Assembly (NCBI GenBank): GCA_023137075.1
Contig: JAGLQA010000662.1
Location: forward strand, 1-6,715
Source: Candidatus Aminicenantota bacterium
GTDB lineage: Bacteria; Acidobacteriota; Aminicenantia; UBA2199
Length of the DNA: 6,715 nt
Reading direction: 5' to 3'
Below are positions 1 through 5,636 of the stretch, one piece after another (the first letter of the stretch is position 1; each line of letters opens with the position of its first letter). The translations under genes were made by a program, and so were the position numbers. The notes under the pieces are model-generated. The model made no database searches and was not told the DNA's origin. It saw only the letters and a list, made by a program, of their open reading frames with translations.

Positions 1-2
1 AA

Positions 3-2789
3 AAGAATCTAAAGTACAACAAAAATCGCATCTTTGCCTTTGTTTTGGCCCTGGGTGAGGTGACTCCCGACAAGTACGCCGCTGCTGCCGGAGCCATTAA
101 CTACGGTTTCCCGGTCATTGCCGACACCGGCATCCCGGAGATCCTGCCCTCCGGTGTCTGTACCTATGAACACGTGGTTGCCAACGTGCCCTATGAATCC
201 ATGGTGGAAAAGGCCCTTGAGGTGCGCGGCTGCAAGGTGCGGATAACCAAAGTTCCCATACCCGTTCCCTATGGGCCGGCCTTTGAAGGCGAACGCATTC
301 GTAAATCCGATGTTCAGGTAGAGTTTGGCGGAAATATAACCCCGGCCTTTGAATTTGTCACCTCCGTCGATTTGGATCAAATAAATGACGGGGATATCGA
401 TATTATCGGGCTGGACATCGATACTGCAGCGGAAGGTTCAGCCCTGCCCTTAGCAATTTGGGTTGAAGTCGCCGGTCGCAAGATGCAAACCGATTTCGAG
501 CCCATCCTGGAACGCCAGATCCACCACCTGATCAATGGAGCCGAAGGCATCTGGCACATGGGTCAGCGGGATATCGTATGGACCAGGGTGTCAAAATCCG
601 GGTTTGCCAGGGGGCTGCGGCTCAAGCATTACGGTGAAATCCTCCATGCCAAACTATTATCCGATTATCCCGCCATCGTGGATAAAGTCAAAGTTACCCT
701 CATTACCGATAAAAAGGAAGTCGAAAAACGGCTCGCTGTTGCCAGGCTGGTCTATGATGAACGCAACCGCCGCTTAGAATCGATGACCGACGAATCGGTG
801 GAAACCTTCTATTCCTGTTTGTTGTGTCAATCTTTTGCTCCCAACCATGTCTGCATCATCACGCCCGAACGGTTGGGATTGTGCGGCGCCTACAACTGGT
901 TAGACGGTAAAGCGGCCCATGAGATCGACGAAACCGGCCCCAACCAGCCGGTTAAAAAAGGGGATTGTCTCGACCCCGTAAAAGGCGTCTGGCGCGGTGT
1001 CGACGATTATGTTTTCAGCAACAGTCATAAAACGGTCGCCAGTTTCAGCGCATATTCCATCATGGACCGGCCCATGACAAGCTGCGGTTGTTTTGAAGTC
1101 ATTTGCGCCTATGTGCCTGAGTGCAGCGGTATCATGGCCGTTAACCGGGAGTTCCAGGGCAATACGCCCGTAGGTATGACCTTTTCGTCCCTGGCCGGGG
1201 ATATAGGCGGCGGCCAGCAGACACCCGGTTTTATGGGCTGCGGCAAGATTTTTCTTACTTCAAAGAAGTTTTTGTATGCCGAAGGAGGCCACAGGCGCCT
1301 GGTCTGGATGACAAAAGAGCTCAAAGAATTATTAGCCGACGACCTGCAAAAGCGGTTTACCGAGCAAGGAGTACCCGACCTCCTGGATAAGATTGCCGAT
1401 GAAACCGCTGCCACCGAACCCGCGGAAGTCAGGGAACACATGGAGAGAGTCGGGCATCCCGCATTGGACATGGAAGATATGGGCAAGTATGGTGAAGCCT
1501 CACCCGAGGCCGAAGCCCCGCCCCAGGTTGATGAAATGGACGACACCTCTGATCAAGAGCTTTGTGGGGCCAGCCGGAGGCAAGAAAATGATCCCGAACT
1601 TATCTCCGCTATCAAGGAGCAAGTAACCAAAGAAGTAATACAGGAATTAAAAACCACCATGACGAAAGAGATAGTCGGTGAAATCATCGCCACGCTCCGC
1701 GGTACTTTTTTGGGAGAAGCAGCAGCGCAAGAGAAATCACCCCCGGGATCAGGAAAAGCCCCAAAAAGCCCGGAAGCTGCTCCACCCCCCCCACCCACTG
1801 CTGCCGAGCGTATCTCCCGTATTTCGACCTTTAAAATTCGCAAGGAAGCCGGTGAGGTACCGGTATGGACGGTGAAACTCGGCGCCGGTAAAGCGGAAGG
1901 CGGAACCCGGGGCCAGACTTATACCATCGGTGGTGAAACCTGCATGCCCTTCCATCACTGGGAAGGCCGGATGCCCCACTCGCCCTTAGTGGCCTTAGAA
2001 GTATTCGACAGGGTATCCGAGAAGTATCCCCCGGTGCTCAAAGCTATTTATGGCGATTTATTGGATAATCCCGCGAAGATGGCGCAGGTATGCGTCGAGA
2101 AATACGGCGCTGATTTGATCAGTGTGCGGCTCGAAGGCACCCATCCTGAGAAGGGGAACCGCACACCTGAGCAAGCTATCCAGGTGGTAAAAGAGGTACT
2201 GGCCGCCGTCGATGTACCCGTGATAGTGACCGGGCACAGTCATTTCGATTCAGTCAATGAAGTGATGAAAGCCGTCGCCCAGGCCTGCGCCGGGGAGAAT
2301 TTACTGCTCAACTGGGTCGAGCAGGACAATTACCGCACCCTGGCCGGGGCAGCCATTGCTTACGGTCATTCAATCGTTGCCCAAAGTCCCATCGATGTGA
2401 ACATAGCCAAGCAGATGAATATTTTGCTCACCAACATGGACATTAAGCAGGAAAAGATCGTGATGGATCCCTTGACCGGGGCCTCCGGGTACGGCATCGA
2501 GTACACCTATTCGGTAATGGAGCGGATTCGTTTGACCGCGTTGAATGGCGATAAGATGCTGGCCGGTCCCATGATTGTCACGCCCGGTAAGGAATGTTCC
2601 GGCATCAAGGAATTAAAAGCCCCGGAAGCGGATTTCCCCGCCTGGGGTGACTTAGGCAAGCGGGCCGCCCTGTGGGAATTGACCACGGGCCTCAACCTGC
2701 TCTATGCCGGCGCCGACCTGCTCATCATGTATCACCCGGAAGCGGCGCAAAAAATCAAGAAGACTATAAATAAATTAATTGATAAGTAA
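3..2789 (+). CDS. acsB-acsD: Acetyl-CoA synthase (AcsB) fused to CFeSP small subunit (AcsD), 5'-partial
   Basis: The frame is open from base 3, and the residues before the first possible start (TTG at 45) are typical internal ACS sequence (NRIFAFVLALGEV), so the true start lies off the left edge. ACS part: A-cluster ligands are Cys codons at 816, 825, 852 and 882 plus the Cys-Gly-Cys motif at 1083-1091. Their spacings (3, 9, 10, 67, 2 residues) equal those of Moorella ACS Cys506-Cys597, so about 234 N-terminal residues (the CODH-contacting domain) should be missing. ACS ends near base 1482 (HPALDMEDM). About 110 linker residues follow: acidic, then charged helical, then Pro-rich. AcsD runs from about base 1815 to the stop as a TIM-barrel CFeSP small subunit (GGETCMPFHHWEG, GYGIEYTYSVMERIRL, MYHPEA). 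Known role: ACS makes acetyl-CoA from CO, CoA and the methyl group carried by CFeSP cobalamin. In characterised bacteria these are separate polypeptides. The fusion is read directly, but an assembly error removing a stop is not excluded. acsC follows 93 bases downstream. Confidence 0.93.
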   Translation, partial: KNLKYNKNRIFAFVLALGEVTPDKYAAAAGAINYGFPVIADTGIPEILPSGVCTYEHVVANVPYESMVEKALEVRGCKVRITKVPIPVPYGPAFEGERIRKSDVQVEFGGNITPAFEFVTSVDLDQINDGDIDIIGLDIDTAAEGSALPLAIWVEVAGRKMQTDFEPILERQIHHLINGAEGIWHMGQRDIVWTRVSKSGFARGLRLKHYGEILHAKLLSDYPAIVDKVKVTLITDKKEVEKRLAVARLVYDERNRRLESMTDESVETFYSCLLCQSFAPNHVCIITPERLGLCGAYNWLDGKAAHEIDETGPNQPVKKGDCLDPVKGVWRGVDDYVFSNSHKTVASFSAYSIMDRPMTSCGCFEVICAYVPECSGIMAVNREFQGNTPVGMTFSSLAGDIGGGQQTPGFMGCGKIFLTSKKFLYAEGGHRRLVWMTKELKELLADDLQKRFTEQGVPDLLDKIADETAATEPAEVREHMERVGHPALDMEDMGKYGEASPEAEAPPQVDEMDDTSDQELCGASRRQENDPELISAIKEQVTKEVIQELKTTMTKEIVGEIIATLRGTFLGEAAAQEKSPPGSGKAPKSPEAAPPPPPTAAERISRISTFKIRKEAGEVPVWTVKLGAGKAEGGTRGQTYTIGGETCMPFHHWEGRMPHSPLVALEVFDRVSEKYPPVLKAIYGDLLDNPAKMAQVCVEKYGADLISVRLEGTHPEKGNRTPEQAIQVVKEVLAAVDVPVIVTGHSHFDSVNEVMKAVAQACAGENLLLNWVEQDNYRTLAGAAIAYGHSIVAQSPIDVNIAKQMNILLTNMDIKQEKIVMDPLTGASGYGIEYTYSVMERIRLTALNGDKMLAGPMIVTPGKECSGIKELKAPEADFPAWGDLGKRAALWELTTGLNLLYAGADLLIMYHPEAAQKIKKTINKLIDK
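1483..1814 (+). other. Interdomain linker of the AcsB-AcsD fusion
   Basis: This segment lies between the recognisable end of ACS and the start of AcsD, in one uninterrupted frame. It reads as three parts. First comes an acidic, Glu/Asp/Pro-rich stretch. Next is a charged helical stretch of about 40 residues (DPELISAIKEQVTKEVIQEL and onward). Last is a low-complexity Ala/Pro/Ser/Lys stretch with a run of prolines (AAPPPPPTAAE). The composition fits a flexible tether with one helical element. I do not recognise the helical segment as a named domain. Confidence 0.6.
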
Positions 2790-2882
2790 AATTAGATGTG
2801 CTAAATGATGAATGATGAATTATAAATGATGAGCACAAAGTAATGGGAAAAATTCATAATTAATTCTAAATAGGAGATATTA
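2790..2882 (+). other. AT-rich intergenic gap with ATGATGAAT repeats and acsC ribosome binding site
   Basis: The gap separates the acsB-acsD fusion from acsC. It contains short direct repeats of the type AAATGATGA (three near copies between about 2803 and 2832) and no credible gene. AGGAGA at 2872-2877 sits five bases before the acsC ATG and is a good Shine-Dalgarno sequence. I see no terminator hairpin followed by T residues, so read-through from the fusion gene into acsC is likely. Confidence 0.6.
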
Positions 2883-4223
2883 ATGGCATTAACCGGTTTA
2901 CAAATACAGAAATTATTACCCAAAACCAATTGTAAAGAGTGCGGTTCCAACACCTGCTTAGCCTTTGCCATGAAGCTGGCAGCCAGGAAAGCGGATATTT
3001 CGATGTGCCCCTATGCGTCGGAGGAAGCCATACAAACATTGGGAGCCGCGTATGAACCGCCCGTCAAATTAATCGAATTGGGTGAAGACAAATCGTTAAA
3101 GTTAGGCGAAGAAACCGTACTCTACCGCCATGAAAAAACCTTTGTCCATCAAACCGCCCTGGCAGTCAACATCGATGATAACGAAAAACCGGAAGTTATC
3201 GAACAAACCTTAGATAACATAAAAAACTACATGCTGGAACGGGTAGGTGAGGAACTTCGCATCGATATGGTTGCCATTACGCAAAAGAGCGGAAACCGCG
3301 AAACCTTTGTCGAACTGGCTAAAAAAGCCCGGGAAAGGGTGAAACGTCCCCTCGTTTTGAGAAGTGCCGATCCCGGAGCTCTTGCAGAGGCTGCCAGAGC
3401 GGTGAAAGGCTCTCACAGCGTTCTGGCATCCGCCATTCCGGAGACAGCCGAAAAACTCCGGGAAGCGGCTCAGGAGAATGGCCATACCCTGGTTGTGACA
3501 GCCCCCGGTTTGAACGAACTGGTTTTGCTCACCGCTAAATTGAAACAGGACGGTTTTAATGATCTGATCCTGGAATTTCGCAGCCATACCCTGGCCGAAC
3601 AATTTCAGACCGCTTCCATTGTCAGGCGCGCGGCAATAAAAGATAACTACAAACCCCTCGCTTATTCTATTCTACGGTTTATCGAACCTCATGATGATTT
3701 GTTAGAGGAGACGGTTCTGGCCGTAAACGACATCTGCAAGTACGGCGGAATCTGCGTGCTGCCCTCTTTTGATCCGGCCCAGTTGGCGGCCCTGATGACG
3801 CTGCGCCTCAATATCTATACGGACCCGCAAAAACCCATCCAGGTGGAACCGAAAATTTATCCTATCGGCGAACCCCAACCCGATTCCCCCGTGTTTGTCA
3901 CCACCAATTTCTCCCTGACCTATTTTATTGTGTCCGGGGAGATCGAAAACAGCGGCATCAGCGCCTGGTTGTTGGTACCCGAATGTGAAGGGATGAGCGT
4001 ATTAACGGCCTGGGCAGCCGGGAAATTTTCCGGCGCTACCATCGGCAAATTTGCCAAAGAGATCGATTTAAAGAACCAGGTGGCCTCCCGTGAGATCATT
4101 ATTCCCGGGTACGTGGCGCAGATCAGCGGCGAGTTGGAGGAAAGTATGCCCGGCTGGAGTGTGATGGTCGGTCCCCAGGACGCCTCCGACTTAGAGAGTT
4201 TCATCAGAGCCAGGTTAACTTAG
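2883..4223 (+). CDS. acsC: Corrinoid iron-sulfur protein large subunit (AcsC)
   Basis: AcsC carries the cobalamin cofactor that accepts the methyl group from methyl-tetrahydrofolate (through the methyltransferase AcsE) and delivers it to the ACS A-cluster. Its [4Fe-4S] cluster reactivates oxidised cobalt. The N-terminal cluster motif is visible as Cys17, Cys20, Cys25 and Cys42 (NCKECGSNTCLAFAMK, then MCPY). A central TIM-barrel-like region follows. The C-terminal third has the conserved SPVFVTTNFSLTYF stretch (residues 335-348) and the segment to the end that forms the base-off cobalamin domain in known CFeSPs. The 446-residue length is the usual family length, so the gene looks intact. The ATG start is set by AGGAGA five bases upstream. 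It is cytoplasmic and forms a heterodimer with AcsD, which here is attached to ACS. Its last seven codons belong to the left copy of a direct repeat that flanks the accessory island. Confidence 0.95.
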   Translation: MALTGLQIQKLLPKTNCKECGSNTCLAFAMKLAARKADISMCPYASEEAIQTLGAAYEPPVKLIELGEDKSLKLGEETVLYRHEKTFVHQTALAVNIDDNEKPEVIEQTLDNIKNYMLERVGEELRIDMVAITQKSGNRETFVELAKKARERVKRPLVLRSADPGALAEAARAVKGSHSVLASAIPETAEKLREAAQENGHTLVVTAPGLNELVLLTAKLKQDGFNDLILEFRSHTLAEQFQTASIVRRAAIKDNYKPLAYSILRFIEPHDDLLEETVLAVNDICKYGGICVLPSFDPAQLAALMTLRLNIYTDPQKPIQVEPKIYPIGEPQPDSPVFVTTNFSLTYFIVSGEIENSGISAWLLVPECEGMSVLTAWAAGKFSGATIGKFAKEIDLKNQVASREIIIPGYVAQISGELEESMPGWSVMVGPQDASDLESFIRARLT

Positions 4224-4256
4224 AAATCCCATGGATTACCCGGATTTGCACGAATT
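4199..4256 (+). repeat. Direct repeat, left copy (acsC 3' end)
   Basis: This copy holds the last acsC codons (FIRARLT), the TAG stop and 33 bases beyond it. It matches 6587-6645: the first 39 bases agree at 36 positions by hand alignment, and the following 19-20 bases agree more weakly, with one gap. Both copies have the same orientation and lie 2388 bases apart. Within it AATCC-CAT-GGATT (4225-4237) can form a small hairpin, but no T-run follows, so I do not call it a terminator. Confidence 0.85.
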
Positions 4257-4266
4257 AAAAAAATAG

Positions 4267-4295
4267 TTGCATTTTATGATTCTCTAACTTATAAT
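4267..4295 (+). promoter_or_regulatory. Sigma-70-type promoter of the toxin-antitoxin operon with overlapping inverted repeat
   Basis: A -35 element TTGCAT (4267-4272) and a perfect -10 TATAAT (4290-4295) are separated by 17 bases. An imperfect inverted repeat covers both: GCATTTTAT at 4269-4277 and ATAATATGC at 4291-4299 match at 8 of 9 positions as reverse complements. That layout fits autorepression by the downstream ribbon-helix-helix-like antitoxin, which is inference. The expected transcription start (about 4302) falls on the GGAG Shine-Dalgarno, so the leader would be extremely short. Confidence 0.65.
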
Positions 4296-4311
4296 ATGCT
4301 TGGAGACAAAA

Positions 4312-4509
4312 TTGACGACAATAACCGTGAAAATTGATGACAGGAAAGCAGAGGCGTTGAAGACCAGGGCGGAGCACTATGGACTCCCACTTGAAGACCT
4401 GTTGGCTGCATCTATAGAAAGTTTGCTAACTAAGCCGGAGCCGGACTTTAAGCGAGCGGTAGAGCACGTACTGTCCAAAAACCGCGAGCTTTACCGCAGA
4501 CTCGCGTAA
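4312..4509 (+). CDS. Ribbon-helix-helix-like antitoxin of a Doc-type toxin
   Basis: This small protein (65 residues) most likely neutralises the Doc toxin encoded next to it and represses their shared promoter. The N-terminus is a short beta strand (TTITVKID) followed by two predicted helices, the pattern of a ribbon-helix-helix (CopG/Arc-like) DNA-binding domain. The charged C-terminal tail (DFKRAVEHVLSKNRELYRRL) would be the toxin-binding segment. It does not look like Phd, the classical P1 partner of Doc. I place the start at TTG 4312, because GGAG (4302-4305) sits six bases upstream. The in-frame TTG at 4300 lies at the promoter's expected transcription start and has no ribosome binding site. 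The stop at 4507-4509 is three bases before the toxin ATG, which implies translational coupling. Family assignment rests on pattern and neighbour. Confidence 0.72.
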   Translation: MTTITVKIDDRKAEALKTRAEHYGLPLEDLLAASIESLLTKPEPDFKRAVEHVLSKNRELYRRLA

Positions 4510-4523
4510 TGCATGATGCATTA
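4507..4523 (+). promoter_or_regulatory. Perfect 17-base palindrome spanning antitoxin stop and toxin start
   Basis: TAATGCATGATGCATTA is an exact inverted repeat (8-base arms around a central G). It covers the antitoxin TAA and both candidate toxin ATG codons (4513, 4516). As RNA it could form a 7-base-pair stem with a TGA loop that hides the toxin start. As DNA it resembles an operator. Either role is inference. Confidence 0.5.
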
Positions 4524-4899
4524 CTTGACCTTACCTGAGGTGCTTGTGCTGCATGATCGGATTATTACTACCTCCGGCGGCTCACCTGGCATCCGTGATC
4601 TCGCGGCTTTTGAGAGCGCTCTTGCTCAACCCCGTGCCACTTTCGACGGTATCGAATTGTACCCGGATATTATTGCAAAAGCCGCAGCGTTGGGTTTCTT
4701 ACTTGTAGCGAATCATCCTTTCGTGGACGGTAATAAACGTGTTGGTCACGCTGCAATGGAGGTCTTCCTCGTCCTCAACGGTTGCGAGATAGAGGCCACC
4801 GTTGATGACCAGGAACAAATAATCCTGGCTGTTGCCTCCGGCCAACTCAACGGTGTTTCGCTCGAAAAATGGCTGAGGGAACACACAAAAATGATTTAA
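4513..4899 (+). CDS. doc: Doc (death-on-curing, Fic-fold) toxin
   Basis: Doc toxins are small Fic-fold enzymes. P1 Doc phosphorylates elongation factor EF-Tu and stops translation. The Fic/Doc active-site motif is present as HPFVDGNKRVGHAA with His68, Phe70, Asp72, Asn74, Lys75 and Arg76, matching the Doc version of the motif rather than the AMP-transferring Fic version. The N-terminal segment (YLTLPEVLVLHDRII, then GGSPGIRDLAAFESALAQP) is typical of the family. The length of 128 residues is close to P1 Doc, and the helical C-terminus is complete, so the gene looks intact. It starts at ATG 4513, or the adjacent ATG 4516, three bases after the antitoxin stop. No Shine-Dalgarno is visible, so translation probably depends on ribosomes finishing the antitoxin. 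GC content here is like the acs genes and unlike the genes further right, suggesting a separate acquisition. Confidence 0.9.
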   Translation: MMHYLTLPEVLVLHDRIITTSGGSPGIRDLAAFESALAQPRATFDGIELYPDIIAKAAALGFLLVANHPFVDGNKRVGHAAMEVFLVLNGCEIEATVDDQEQIILAVASGQLNGVSLEKWLREHTKMI

Positions 4900-5178
4900 A
4901 AAAATTTCAGGGAAGTCTCCGAACTACAACTAAGAGCCAATAGTGAAAACATTGAAAAACAAATTAGCTCTCTTTATCAAGGGTTTCAGACACTGGCTCA
5001 GTCAAATATTTTGAGTGCACAAATAGGAGAAAAAGCCACATGGAGAGGGGCAAGACGGACAGCGGCATCTCAGTGGGGTTCCCAATTTTCCGAAGGCATT
5101 TTTAAAGGTTTACTTCATGGAATTTCCGGGAACATTTTTAGAAAAGGGATTAGACAAACCATGCTGTATGAAAAATGA
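4900..5178 (+). pseudogene. Start-less 3' remnant of an unidentified gene
   Basis: Directly after the Doc stop codon the same frame stays open for 92 codons to a TGA at 5176-5178. It has protein-like composition: an amphipathic N-terminal part (SELQLRANSENIEKQISSLY) and a glycine-rich, basic C-terminal part (SEGIFKGLLHGISGNIFRK). The only in-frame ATG is six codons from the end. A TTG at 5011 has no ribosome binding site. It therefore looks like the C-terminal end of a longer protein whose 5' part was lost when the neighbouring toxin-antitoxin pair arrived. It is probably not a Doc extension, because Doc is already full length. I do not recognise the family. Confidence 0.5.
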
Positions 5179-5284
5179 TATGCGGCTAGACTATAGTTTA
5201 ATTTTAAGAGTTTTTATGGATTTGTTGATGTTTCCTCTTATTTATGTTATTAAATAATTTTAAAAAGATTTTTGCGGGTGGTAA
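5179..5284 (+). promoter_or_regulatory. AT-rich gap with possible promoter for the nucleotidyltransferase gene
   Basis: This gap separates the remnant from the nucleotidyltransferase gene. TTGATG (5225-5230) and TATTAA (5248-5253) are 17 bases apart and could be -35 and -10 elements, though the -10 is only a partial match. GGTGG at 5277-5281 is a plausible Shine-Dalgarno. I see no RNA gene or terminator here. Confidence 0.35.
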
Positions 5285-5581
5285 ATGATGCAGAAAATGA
5301 GATTGAAAATCGAAGATAAGTTGACGATAGCCACTGATTACTTGAAATCTATCGGTTGTAAGGAAATCATTCTTTTTGGCTCTTTGGTTGATGAACAAAC
5401 TAACGAGTTTTCAGATATCGATCTGGCTGTATCCGGCATATCACCCAGGACTTATTTTAAAACACTTGTAGAAATATCTTCAATAGTAGGCTGGAAGGTT
5501 GATTTAGTGACCATGGACTATATCTCAAAAGATTTCCTTGAAAAAATAAGAAGAGAAGGGAAGAGAATCTATGCACAATAA
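5285..5581 (+). CDS. MNT-type minimal nucleotidyltransferase (MntA-like)
   Basis: Minimal nucleotidyltransferases of the DNA polymerase beta fold transfer nucleotides from ATP. In HEPN-MNT (type VII) toxin-antitoxin systems MntA adds AMP to the HEPN ribonuclease HepT and silences it. The diagnostic motif is visible: Gly32-Ser33, then Asp44 and Asp46 in FSDIDLAVSG, and a third acidic residue Asp73 in GWKVDLVTMD. The 98-residue length is normal for this domain alone, so the gene looks intact. ATG 5285 and ATG 5288 are both possible. The second is better spaced (six bases) from GGTGG. Its 3' end overlaps by 11 bases the start of a short frame that looks like a broken HEPN partner. GC content is about 35% in a sampled 60-base line, much lower than the acs genes. 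The natural target is unknown, since the partner is truncated. Confidence 0.85.
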   Translation: MMQKMRLKIEDKLTIATDYLKSIGCKEIILFGSLVDEQTNEFSDIDLAVSGISPRTYFKTLVEISSIVGWKVDLVTMDYISKDFLEKIRREGKRIYAQ

Positions 5582-5630
5582 AAAAATCGAACAGCTTTTT
5601 GATGAGTATGAAACATTGTTAACAAGGTGA
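5571..5630 (+). pseudogene. Possible 5' stub of a HEPN partner gene
   Basis: An ATG overlapping the last codons of the nucleotidyltransferase gene opens a frame of 19 codons (MHNKKIEQLFDEYETLLTR) ending in TGA. An overlapping start and an N-terminal helix of this kind are usual for the HEPN protein that follows MNT genes. The whole catalytic part of a HEPN protein (the R-X4-H region) is absent. The stop coincides with the Shine-Dalgarno of the next gene, AAGGTG at 5624-5629. I read it as a gene cut off after its first helix, but a small coupling frame is an alternative. Family assignment from 19 residues is weak. Confidence 0.45.
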
Positions 5631-5636
5631 CGAAAA

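Noticed and set aside
45..47. TTG at 45 as the start of the acetyl-CoA synthase gene
   Set aside because: The frame is open back to base 3, and the residues before the TTG are conserved internal ACS sequence. The A-cluster spacing places this point at about residue 249 of the full enzyme.
1109..1546. Reverse-strand frame of 145 codons opposite the acetyl-CoA synthase C-terminal region
   Set aside because: It lies wholly within a strongly recognised + strand gene and its translation is Ser/Pro-rich low-complexity sequence typical of an antisense shadow.
3210..3602. Reverse-strand frame of 130 codons opposite acsC
   Set aside because: It overlaps an intact acsC over its whole length and shows no recognisable motif or ribosome binding site.
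4224..4262. Rho-independent terminator after acsC
   Set aside because: Small hairpins can be drawn (AATCC/GGATT, or AAATCC/GGATTT), but they are followed by A residues rather than T residues on the + strand.
4897..4910. Programmed frameshift or stop read-through joining Doc to the following open frame at the A-run
   Set aside because: The downstream frame is already in phase with Doc and separated by a plain TAA. Doc is full length without it, so loss of the remnant's own 5' end explains it more simply.
5216..5257. Thirteen-codon hydrophobic frame (MDLLMFPLIYVIK) before the nucleotidyltransferase gene as a leader peptide or type I toxin
   Set aside because: It is very short, its ribosome binding site is weak, and it overlaps the better-supported promoter-like elements. 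A chance frame in AT-rich DNA is likely.
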